Part shown: positions 21,401 through 31,461 of the stretch, in pieces
How the letters are laid out: every line of letters starts with the position of its first letter
How positions within the stretch are numbered: the first letter of the stretch is position 1
Assembly (NCBI GenBank): GCA_004154925.1
Contig: QJNS01000024.1
Coordinates: 390,961-454,960 of the forward strand
Source of the DNA: Monosporascus cannonballus
Taxonomy: Eukaryota > Ascomycota > Sordariomycetes > Xylariales
Direction of reading: 5' to 3'
Length of the DNA: 64,000 nucleotides
Notes under the pieces: model-generated
Database searches by the model: none
Told to the model about the DNA's origin: nothing
The model's input: the letters and a program-made list of their open reading frames with translations, nothing else
Made by a program: the position numbers and the translations under genes

Positions 21401-22731
21401 GCGGGTTTGGTGGCCCTCAAGGCATGTTCATCGCCGAGTCTTACATGTCTGAAGTTGCGGACCGCCTCGGCATGCCTGTCGAGACGCTTCGCGAGATCAA
21501 TATGTACAAGCCCCGGGAGACGACACATTTCAACCAGGAGATTGAGGACTGGCATGTACCCTTGATGTACAAGCAGGTTCAAGAAGAGGCGGACTATGCC
21601 AACCGCCGCAAGGCTGCTGAAGATTTCAACCGCTCACACAAATGGCGTAAACGAGGCTTGGCTCTCATCCCGACCAAATTCGGTATCTCTTTTACGGCGC
21701 TCTGGTTCAACCAAGCCGGTGCCCTTGTACATGTTTACCATGATGGGTCAGTCCTCGTCGCCCACGGGGGCACGGAGATGGGCCAGGGCTTACACACGAA
21801 GATTATAACCCTTGCTGCTGAGGCACTGAAAGTACCAATTGAGGATGTGCACATCTCGGAGACCGGTACCAACACAGTAGCCAACACATCACCCACCGCC
21901 GCTTCAGCGTCTTCGGACCTGAACGGCTACGCAGTTTGGAACGCATGCGAACAGATCAATGCTCGCCTAGCACCATACCGCGAGAAGCTCGGTCCGAATG
22001 CGACGATGAAAGAGCTCGCTCACGCAGCATACTTCGACCGTGTCAACCTAAGCGCCAATGGCTTCTACAAGACGCCCGAGATTGGCTATAAGTGGGGCGA
22101 GAATAAGGGCAAGATGTACTTCTACTTCACGCAGGGCGTCACAGCCGCCGAAGTCGAAATCGACTGCCTCACGGGCACGTGGACCTGCCTGCGGGCGGAC
22201 ATCAAGATGGACGTGGGGCGGTCCATTAACCCCTCCATCGACTACGGCCAGATCGAGGGCGCGTTCGTGCAGGGGCTCGGGCTGTTCACAATGGAAGAGA
22301 GCCTCTGGCTGCGCAACGGGCCCGCCGCCGGAAACCTGTTCACAAAGGGGCCGGGCGCGTACAAGATCCCGGGGTTCCGCGACATCCCGCAGGTCTTCAA
22401 CGTGAGCCTGCTGAAGGGCGCGACCTGGGAGAACCTGCGCACGATCCAGCGCAGCCGCGGCGTCGGCGAACCGCCCCTCTTCATGGGCAGCGCCGTCTTC
22501 TTCGCCATCCGCGACGCGCTCAAGGCGGCGCGCGCCGACTACGGCGTCGCGGCCAAGGTGGTCGGACAGCAGGAGGACAGCGATGGGGAGGACAGCGCTA
22601 ACGACGGCCTCCTGAGGCTTGAGAGTCCCGCCACCCCCGAGAGGATCCGCCTCGCGTGCGTTGACCCCATCATGGAGCGCGCCAGGGTCCTGCCAAAGGA
22701 GGGCGAGAAGAGCTTCTTCGTCGCTATCTGA
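18483..22731 (+). CDS. hxA: Xanthine dehydrogenase (purine hydroxylase)
   Basis: Three exons, 18483-18664, 18734-20929 and 20982-22731, with two GTAAGT...CTAG introns, give 1375 residues. Domains in order: first [2Fe-2S] site CAEGGCGAC (about residues 63-71), second site with QCGFCTPG (about 130) and GNLCRCTGYRP (about 164), FAD domain with IGGSTETQIEIKF (about 284), and the molybdopterin domain with GGGFGGKET (about 816), FRGFGGPQG with the substrate-binding Arg (about 933) and GVGEPPLF with the catalytic Glu (about 1290). The enzyme oxidises hypoxanthine to xanthine and uric acid with NAD+ in purine catabolism. The length matches HxA of Aspergillus (about 1360). All cofactor residues I can check are present. 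The related nicotinate hydroxylase HxnS is the main alternative; the overall pattern fits HxA better. Confidence 0.92.
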
Positions 22732-23671
22732 TCGGCTGGAGAGGTCGTGCGGGCGGTGGTTGCGAGTGCTGTTTGCGCGGGCGTCGTTTTGAAGGGCATG
22801 TTAACCACCTCCCTAGGCTGACGAGGGGTTGGAAAGGGGAGTATGCGTAGTGTTGTTGAGTTGTATTGACGTCGTTATGAACCTAATAATAAATACGCAT
22901 ATTTCACTCCTAGATGACGGGTTCCAATGGTTGCAACCGAACTGAGTTGCAAGTTCTCAAAATCCTCTGTTTCAAGCACGGACTTTGGCCGAGTCGTTTG
23001 ATATCTTCTGTAATGAGAAGCTAGCACAGCTCCTGTTCGGGATGCAATGTTTAACATACCCTCCAGATTCAGAAATATATATGTGTCTTGATAATATTGA
23101 CAGCCTGATTCGGCATATGGCCATCGCCTTAAATGTTTGGGAGGGTATAGTGGCCACATGTAACGTCCACTTAATATGCAGAAGCGTCGGCAGTTCATCA
23201 ACTTGGATCAGGTCCACTCGACTGTCCTTAGCGGGCGCCTGCAACAAGGCTTTCTTGTTCAGCGGGGGTGGTGGATGTGAATATGATGAATGACGTCTTA
23301 TAATTCATTGCTTCTTAGCTTTTCGGCGATGAGGTTGGGTTTGTAAGCTTAGATCTCCTTCGAGCCGGCTCGACTGCTGAATTCTAGATCCTTTAAAACT
23401 TGTCTCCGGGTCAAACTCAGGATTTACTTAAATATAGGCTGTTACACAAGTGGTAGGCAAACAGAATAGCCAACCCCAGTTAGTGACGGCCGAAAGGAGA
23501 AGGCGAAAACTCTGGTAGCAGCCACCGCATTGGGTCTTCCCTAGCCCTGAAGCATTACACAAGTAGAACCCGGCACCACGGCCAGCCAGGTCCCCGGTAC
23601 CTACCTATCTATCTGCATAGTCTGAAAACCCGGATGCTTACTTACCACCCAACCCAACTTTACCAAAAAGA
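22732..23671. other. Intergenic, no gene seen
   Basis: Short open frames on both strands show no recognisable similarity. The last ~70 bases before 23672 contain GGTACCTACCTATCTATC, a promoter-like TACCTA cluster also seen upstream of other genes in the window. Confidence 0.35.
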
Positions 23672-24702
23672 ATGCCCGAGACAATAGCTATAATCGGCGC
23701 GTCGGGCAAGCTCGGGGGCGCCACGCTCTCGGCTTTGCTGTCGCACGGGCTCGCGCCGCCGGAGTCCGTCGTCGCGCTGACGTCGGCGGCCGAGGGATCC
23801 GACAAGTGGGCGTCGCTCGCGGCAAGGGGCGTGCGGGTCCGCCACGCGCGCTACGAGGGCCCGGCCTCCCTCGAAGCCGCCCTCGCCGGTGTGCACACCT
23901 TCTTCCTCGTCTCGACGCCCGAGATCGCGCTCGACTTCACCGCGGCCGACGGCACGCCCCTCGGGCCCGGCCGCGAGGCCCGCCACGTCGCCGCCGTCGA
24001 CGCCGCGGCCCGCGCCGGCGTCCGCAGGCTCGTCTACTCGAGCCTCGCGTTCGCGTCGGGCACGAGCAGCCGGCGCGGCGCGGGCGAGGGCGGTCTTGGA
24101 GGCGTGGGGGGTAGCGAGAGCAAGGCCGGCGTCATGCGCGCCCACCTGCGCACCGAAACGTACCTTCGGCGCGCGGCCGAGGAGGGCCGGTTCGGCGAGG
24201 TGGTCGCGGCGCGCGAGGGCCTCTACAGCGAGTCGTGGCCGCTGTACCTGGGGTATTTCTCGCCCCGCGGCGACGAGAAGGCCGCGGTCAAGCTCGCGGG
24301 CGACGGGAAGATCTGCTGGACGGCGATCCGGGACCTCGGCATCGCCAACGCGCTCGTCCTCGCGGCCCCGCCCGGCAGGTACGCGGGCTTCCACGCCTTC
24401 TACCTGTCGACGCGCCCGCGGACCGCGAGGAACCTGAGGGGGTCGCCGCCCTCGTCGGCGAGGCGAGGGGCAGGGAGGTCGCCGTCGAGATCGTCGGGAG
24501 GCACGAGCACGAGAGGCACTACGCCGAGGATAGGGGCATGGACGGCCATGCCGTGAGGTGGTGGGCCAGCACGTACGATGCGCTTGAGGCTTGGGAGTGC
24601 GTCGTCGATGACCCGACGCTGGAGGAGCTGTTGGAGAGCGTTGGGGAGAAGCCCACGCCTTTTGAGGACACTGTTAAGGCTATGGTCAAGAAGTCCGATT
24701 GA
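23672..24702 (+). CDS. NmrA-like NAD(P)-binding oxidoreductase, single frameshift
   Basis: The first frame begins MPETIAIIGASGKLGG, a GxxGxxG Rossmann motif (residues 9-15), then VHTFFLVSTPEIALDF, AARAGVRRLVYSSLAF (where SDR enzymes place part of the active site) and ICWTAIRDLG. This is the NmrA / azoreductase-like atypical SDR family, which binds NAD(P) as a redox sensor or reductase. Near 24408-24417 the reading must move by one base: downstream GRHEHERHYAEDRGMDGHAV, RWWASTYDALEAWECVVDD and PTLEELLESVGEKPTPFED are typical of the family C-terminus and run to the stop at 24702. A single missing G would explain it. The gene is extremely G/C rich at third positions. The shift may be a sequencing error in GC-rich DNA or a recent mutation; no intron fits. 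Confidence 0.75.
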
Positions 24703-25262
24703 GATCCTGCTGATTACGTTGGTCTGATATACTACAGATGATTGAGGGGGACGTTGTTGTAAGGCTGGCAAGGACGTCCGACCCCTTTCGAAAGACCATT
24801 CTTTGAATGAGGCTATGACCTCTTCATATTCGTCATCGTAACTAGTATTTCCAGAGTAGTCTGCGTAATAAAAGTTAATGGCTGCGGCGATACCTATAAT
24901 TTAGCACGACACCATAAGGACTCGGATTAAACAGCTCTTTATGTTAATCCCTAAGAGGACTACATTTGATATCCGTAGCAAGGACGCCAGCGGTCAATAA
25001 TTTCAGTGTACATGCGACGCTTAAGCCTGGCAAATACGTGTATACCGTTACGAACCCTTGATTGAGAAACCTAGCCTTGGAAAAGAAGGACTAACGAATT
25101 CGCCTTAGGAGCGCCAGACACTGCTCACGGTTTGCTTAATCCAGGCTAATATAAGCTAATTTAAACCAATTTATGCTAAGATAAACTTCCAGTTTATAGG
25201 GGTGAAGTTCGAGTGTCAGGTTTGATAATGCTAGCTTATTTGAGAATACTTTGATTCTAATG

Positions 25263-25480
25263 ATCTATGAGACCCTGACATCACACACAGAAGCATATAA
25301 CTGAAGAAGAAGTGTATTAAAGGTTGCCTGACCTCTAGAAGGTCCTAGCTTGAAAGTGAAGGTAGCGAACCCTCCTTTTATACACGTAAATACAACTGTG
25401 GCTAAGAGGAAAAGGTACCAGGGGTGCATAAAGTAATCTCCGCTAGGGCTGACTGGCGTTGTTAGGTCTGACATGATCGA
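25263..25480. repeat. Dispersed diverged repeat, copy 1
   Basis: This segment resembles 45957-46140 in the same orientation. Shared blocks are TATGAGACCCT...ATCACACAC near the start and TATACACGTAAATACAACTGT near 25380 (TATACATGTAAAACAACTGT at 46029), then a run ending AGG(A/G)GCTGA-like. On the minus strand the common part reads HPWYLFLLATVVFTC here and HPRYCFLFVTVVLHV there, a short hydrophobic segment. It may be a remnant of a repeated element or gene family; I do not recognise the family. Confidence 0.5.
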
Positions 25481-26355
25481 ATATTACACTTTATGTTTCT
25501 GGAAGACTTAGGGTACCATAAAACAAATCCTTAGGTATATTTTGATCAGATGACAGCTCGTTCAGAACTTGACAGGACATCTCCGTCCGTGTAGTCCTCA
25601 GTACTTTCACGTGCCTTAAGGAACCTCCAACAATTAACATCTCGGGTTTGTTGGGAAAGGGGTTCAGGCCAAGCGAATGCAACATCCCAGGACTCAGGCC
25701 ACTTCGTATGTCCGGGTTTAGTACCTCTTACTCAGTCACCAGCGCTTCCTTTCTTAAACCCAGACGCATGCTGCTACTCAAATGACTTGCGTTCTAGGCC
25801 GCGCAATGCTCTATGTCACCGGAATCACGATTCAACAACATTTGATTTCCCTGGACCACGGCCTTGTGATGACCCCCCCCCCCAATTTTTAAGACTGAGA
25901 TATCGTTCCATATAAGAGACCCTAAATGACAGTCTTATAGTAGATGTCAGGGTTTCATATTGCTCGCCGATATGCAACCATCCATTGAAATCCCAAATAT
26001 CATGAAAATCTCACAAAAACTCACTAACTATCCCATCCCAGCTCCCCTCACAACCAGGACATAAAAGTTCGCCTCAGCCACGCGTCTGTTGTCCCGTTTC
26101 CTCCTCCCTTCCTGTCGCTCCCCGTAACCAACCCCTCCGCCCCTCAGTCCGCACTGCCTAGCGAGTGGGATCATTGCACCAGTTCTTGAAGGAGTGCGCT
26201 CTCCTTCTAGCGGGGCCACTCTTGGCGACGTCCCGCTCCAGCGCTAGGTGGCGCCAGCAGCACACGACGAGGCGGTGCATCTAGTCGACGTCGGCGTCAT
26301 CGTAGGCGTCTGGGTCCCCGCCAGGCTTACTGCGCGGGATATCTAGGATCTTGGG

Positions 26356-26356
<1 letters not shown>

Positions 26357-26413
<57 letters not shown>
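26357..26413. repeat. 57-base G homopolymer with flanking duplication
   Basis: An unbroken run of 57 G. It is followed after CTAGGGA by a second copy of GGATCTTGGGCG, the same sequence that precedes the run (26346-26357), then by 11 C, A, 5 C and 12 T. The G run and C run could pair, and a run this long is prone to slippage and sequencing or assembly error. Confidence 0.8.
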
Positions 26414-27544
26414 CTAGGGAGGATCTTGGGCGCCCCCCCCCCCACCCCCTTTTTTTTTTTTGCCTGGTTAGGTTGTACAAAAAGAGGGGTATAGATGCAG
26501 AGACAGGGGGAGACGGGGCCGAGGACGAGATAAAGGGGAAGGGAATGAAAAAAGGGGAGGTGGAAGGAAAAGGAAGTAGTAGCAGTTCGAGTATAGATAC
26601 AGACAGGCAGGCAGGCCAGAGGGGCAATCAAAATCATAACTTACCTCTCGTATCCAGCCGTCTCGCTCCAGCCGCCGCCCTTGCCCCAGCCGGCTGTCCC
26701 CGATGACTGTCCCGTGAGCCAGTCCTGGAGGTAATTTAGTCGGCCGACATGCTGACGGGGTTGTTGTCGTGGAAAGGGCCCCCCTTTTCTGTTGGGCAGC
26801 AATATCGGAGCCCAAAAGCCGTATATCAGTGGGTCACCTAGAGCAAGTGGGATCGACGCTTCCTAGCTTCCTAAAAAAAAAGTCAATATAACCTCAAGAG
26901 CTGTGCATCTACTCCTTAGTAAGTGTGACAGTTATTGAGTTCCCTGTGTCAGCAGTAGAGTAAGTAGTTAGAACCAAAGCTATGCGCCCGGGCGCGTGGC
27001 CATGTGTGGAAACGCGCTCTCCTCCCAGGACCCTCCTACATGATAACTGTCTGCTTGCCTTTCACCATCTTCACAGGGAGTTACGAATTGGAGATTGAAA
27101 ATTAGAATAATTAGGTGTCACAACGTAGCATGTAGACAACTGACCAGTGAAGTCTCCGTATTTTATGTGACGTGTCTTATATTGTGAGCCATTCCTTTGT
27201 TAGCTATCTAGTAGTGTCGTGCTGATGTATGTCGAGCTGATATCATAGATGTTATGATTCAGTTATCGATCTATCAACCGTAAAGTCTAAGAACAATCGA
27301 AAAGGGGTAGCTAAAATTAAATACTAGGGACTGTCAAATTCAACGATGGTCAGCTTAGCATTTGCAGCTATACTACATCAGTCATGTTCAGCCGTGTACC
27401 GTGTGGTAAAACCCCGTAATTGCTAGACAGCTGGTTTACTTCGTTCGCAGTATGTTGATATTCCCTCAAGTAGCTGCCTTTATCTTAATTAGCTATCGTT
27501 TACGGTTAAATATCAAGACGCTTACCAAAGCTCATCAACATGTT

Positions 27545-30500
27545 TTAGGCATCCCACTTGAGCTTGGTGTACCGCTCCTGAAGCAGCGCCTCCAGGTCGC
27601 CGCCGTCCTGGTGGTAGTGCGCTAGCGTGAAGGCATGAGCGATCCAGTTCTTGGACAGCTCACTCTCGTCACTGCAGTAGAGGTCTATGCCGTGATTAAA
27701 GGCTGTTGTAATGAGCCACTCGAGTTCAAGAGGTGGAAAAGTTATTTGGGCCTGAAATATAAGGTTAGCCGAACGGGTGCGTTCTAATTCGCGTGATAAC
27801 CCCTGAATTAAAGCGTACGTCCACTTCTTGCTTCACCGCGCTGCAGATCTCTTCCATCACATTCAGGGACGTTTCTGGCGGACCTGATAGAGTGGCCTGC
27901 AAGAGGCATCGCATGTACTTTGCGGTTTTCGCGTGGTCGAACATTTCAAGTGCCCATATCTGGTTCACAATAATGTGGAGTGTCGAGTAGAGCACTGTGG
28001 CCGGCATATTAGTCTCTTTCCCCTAACAACCCCTGCAGATTGGGCTACCTTGGGTTGGAGTGGATTTGGCACTCAGTAGACAGTCGGCCATCGCTTGCAA
28101 AGCTACCAAATCTTTGCAACCTTGAACTCGGCGAACAATGCTTCCCAGATCATCCTACGACTTGAGACAAATGGCACCTTCGAAATCAAAGACAAGTAGC
28201 GTCGAGAGCTTGGTACGAATGTCGTCTCTAGGCGCCCCATCCAACGCGCTGAGGCAGTCCTCATAGCCGCCATCGAAATCTTTAACATGTTTGCGCATGT
28301 TGAGATAGCTTTGAAGCTGTACCTCAAAGTTGTCCTCTGAGCGCGCCAAGCAGGCACATGCGGCAGCCGCCATGAAGTTGCAGAACATCCCGCGTAGCGC
28401 TAAGTCACCAGAAGCTTGTGCGCCGATATCCTTAGGATATTCAGCGATGATCGCTAGGCAGCATCGGAAAAGACGGAGTAAGTAGCGAGGATGCCAAGAG
28501 GACGTATTTTCAAGACCGATGTTGTAGGCATTCTTGCAAAACCAGTCCAGCTCATTAATGGCGAAAAGCTTCTTGCCTGGTTCGTTCAAAGCGTCTTTAT
28601 GGATAGATGCGGCCACTAAAAGAACGATGAGAGTAGATCAATATATGCATTTCGAGGGTTGGGGAATTACCGCTCTCAAAAGTACGACATAAACTGTCCA
28701 CATCGTCTTTGCCACTTGATGCCGGCATTTGAAGGCGTATAAGGGTGCGAAGCAACGCTGGAAAGTGGATGGGGCCAGATGGGCTGAACTCATGTTTCAT
28801 GGCTAGTTGCTCCAAGCTTTTGATGGCACAAATCCTGTCTCCTGCGTTCCGGGCATCGAGACAACATGCGTACAGATATCGTGGGTCGCTGGGAGATTTG
28901 TTGCTGAGATGTTCTAGACATTCGGAGGCAAGATCGTGGTCACCTGTTTTTAGGGCTAGTTTAAACGCGAGGTATTGAGTTGCTGGCTCCTCCTTCGTTG
29001 ATTTGCCCATGGAATGAAAGACTTCAGTAGCTTGCTCAAGCTTGCTCTGTTCAAGAGAACAGAGAAGAAGTTTCCTAATGACTTATGTTAGCCTAGTTCC
29101 CAAGTTTATAGTCTCGTGGACCTGCCTCTCGAGCTTAGCTATATTTAATGGACCTGTCTTTCGGAGGGCAGGGTTTAAGGCCGTTCGGCACCATGCCTCC
29201 GCGATGTCGGGCTGTTTTTGGGCAAAACTAGATTCTATCTTCTTCCAGATGAGCTGAGATGTGTTAGTTAAGACTTATATCAGGGGTATATCGTCAACGG
29301 ACCGTCTGGAGGGAAACAGCGGCTTCCGCCCCTAATGGTTGGCTATCATTTTCCTCGATCGCGTCGAGGATCATCGCAAAGCTCTGAATAGACTCCGCAG
29401 TATCTCGACGACTTGTCGCCATTTGAGTACGAAAGATGACAACCTTTTCTATCCACTCCTTGCGGTGTGAAGGTAATACTCGAGTGCCGAAGAAGTAGTC
29501 AAGCATTTCGCAGGCCAGAGTAGGACTCTTGCTATCAAGAATGCGAATGTGATGTAGGATGACTTTGAAAGTGGTCTCAGAAATATCTGTGTTTCTGATC
29601 AAACGGCGGAGAACGGCTGAGAACCCGGGGCCATCGAATACCTCGGCAGGCGACTTGAGTAGAAGTTCTAAGCGAAGCAAAAGAACCGTCAGTTTATCTC
29701 CAATCTCAGATTCCATGTAAGCGACGAGGCCCTCGGCTTTCTGGAAGCTATCGCCCGTGCCGGCGTTCAAGTGCGCGTGCACAAGAGCTTGTGAAATCGC
29801 CATCCTGAGCTCGACTGCTTCCCTGGACAGTTGGTCGAGCCCCCGACTATTAATAGTATCATACGCCCTGTTCAACCACTTAGTTGCCAGAAAGAAGTCA
29901 TTCCTGGCTGCCAAGGTTTTTCCGATTTCAAATAGCGTATCAGCAAAAGCCTCCGTAAGGGGGATGCCCATGATGTGTTCCAATTTCTCGACTTTGCTGT
30001 ACATATGATCTGAGACGTCGAGACGATCTTCTTTCCAAGACTTGGGCAGAGTTAGGTAGTCAGCTACAACTACTATATATCGGTAAGTAACACACTACTT
30101 ACCATGACCATGCGAAGCATCAAATACTCAGCCTCTAGCCTCTTGCACTCCTGTAACTCCTCTTCGGCCAACCCTTCTGGTAATTTTTGCATGGAGCCAT
30201 TGTAGTCCGCGGCCTTCTGCAGTAGTAGAAGGGCGAGTTCAAACTGCTCGGCTTCTACATTGTCATTAGCAAGCCAGCAATTCGCGGAACAGTAAAGAAC
30301 CCAGATACGACGAACCGATGCAAGACTTGCTAGACTTAACTGCTAGCTTTGCAAGACGCACCAGGTCTCCCAGCGTGTTGGCGCCGCTACCTTGCGCGAG
30401 AGCCAGGACAAAGAAGGCAAATGTCCGTGCGAAGGTAAGGAGCTTGAATTTCGCTGTTGGAGGGGATTCATCTTGGCCTTGCCGCATGAGCTGTGTGCAT

Positions 30501-30798
30501 AGGTTCCAGAGATTCGTGCCGACAGTGTCTAACTTCTGATGCCGATGCGTATCGGGATTCCGTAGAGAATATGCCTTGATGGCACAGATTTGGTTCTCTA
30601 GTTCGTGAGCCAGATTTCGTACATCTAACTGGCTGCTGATACTAGGCAACTTCTTCTGCAACTCCTGACAGAATGCTGCAATGGTCAGTAAACGATTGGG
30701 AGGTATTGTGTTGAAATGAAACGTGTGTACGGACAGATTATTGCTTTGGTGCGCCTCCCGGTAGGAGCAGCAGGGGAAGAGTTAGCTGGGGGCACCAT
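27545..30798 (-). CDS. SPO22: Meiosis protein SPO22/ZIP4 (TPR family), with in-frame TAG
   Basis: Nine exons: 30735-30798, 30316-30675, 30103-30254, 29303-30040, 29126-29253, 28671-29074, 28049-28615, 27819-27994 and 27545-27751. They total 2796 bases with every junction in phase (931 residues plus stop). Similarity to the Spo22/ZIP4/TEX11 family is spread over the whole length: LATKWLNRAYDTI, ALNPALRKTGPLNIAKLERK, FCKNAYNIGLEN, CLAIIAEYP and LELEWLITTAFNHGIDLY. The protein is a TPR scaffold that links meiotic crossover factors to the chromosome axis. Codon 769 (28155-28157) is TAG between CLKS and DDLGSIVRR, where the family usually has Trp. No intron removes it. One intron (29075-29125) is of GC-AG type with CTAAC. 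The TAG is either a nonsense mutation or a site for UAG-to-UGG RNA editing. Confidence 0.85.
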
Positions 30799-31461
30799 GA
30801 TATGTGTCGTAGGTATCCTCGAGCTGTTATTCTTGTATCAAACACCTAACTAGCTTGGTGCTGGTTACCCTTTATTATGGCCCATGTATTGTGAGGGTTG
30901 AGCAGGTGTAATTGTCGCCAGACCTTGGTTCGTTGTAAAGGTATGGGGGGACTTTGGGAATACCTAGATGTGGCCTAAAGTTGGAAATATTTTCCTCGGG
31001 CTTTTACTGACAAATCGATCGTTACGCACCTTGTGCCTCGTGACTGCCTGGAACTCGCTTGCTCTGTGCGGAGCAGGGAAGGCACGCTACGCTATGAGCA
31101 TATGTCTCGAGCCCCTTCTAATCCCTTCACCGTATCCCTCGCATGCTGCATCCTACTCGCTACAAACATGAACATCATAGGCGACTAACTGCAAAATGGC
31201 TGGGAATCTTTGTCTATGGTATATTAGATGTAGCCCTCTTGATGTAAGTTCCCCTGAATATGCATGAAATGAGATCCACCGCTCTATGGAGGAATTGCCA
31301 CTCGATCATATATACACCCAACCAGCATTTTGGTGGTAGTTAACAAGAGTTTTGAGGACGGTAAAAGCCGAAATGGGTTATCGCCATGCGTCCTCCGTTC
31401 CATTATAAACTGCAGGTCTCGTGTCCTTGTCTGACAAATAGATGCGATGAAAAGGCGCTAT
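30799..31461. other. Intergenic between SPO22 and ERT1
   Basis: Upstream region of SPO22 and 3' flank of the ERT1 gene, both on the minus strand. No coding or RNA feature recognised. Confidence 0.35.

Larger units (their letters stand above)
24703..27544. other. Large gene-free stretch with repeats and homopolymers
   Basis: Holds a dispersed repeat (25263-25480), an 11-C run at 25873-25883 and the long G run near 26.4 kb. The proline-only frame across the G run is an artefact of the homopolymer. I see no real gene. Confidence 0.5.

Noticed and set aside
22875..23293. Overlapping frames on both strands of about 90-108 codons
   Set aside because: No recognisable motif and both strands equally open; likely chance.
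26281..26637. Minus-strand proline-rich frame of about 118 residues
   Set aside because: The polyproline is only the translation of the 57-base G run; flanks show no similarity and composition is not gene-like.
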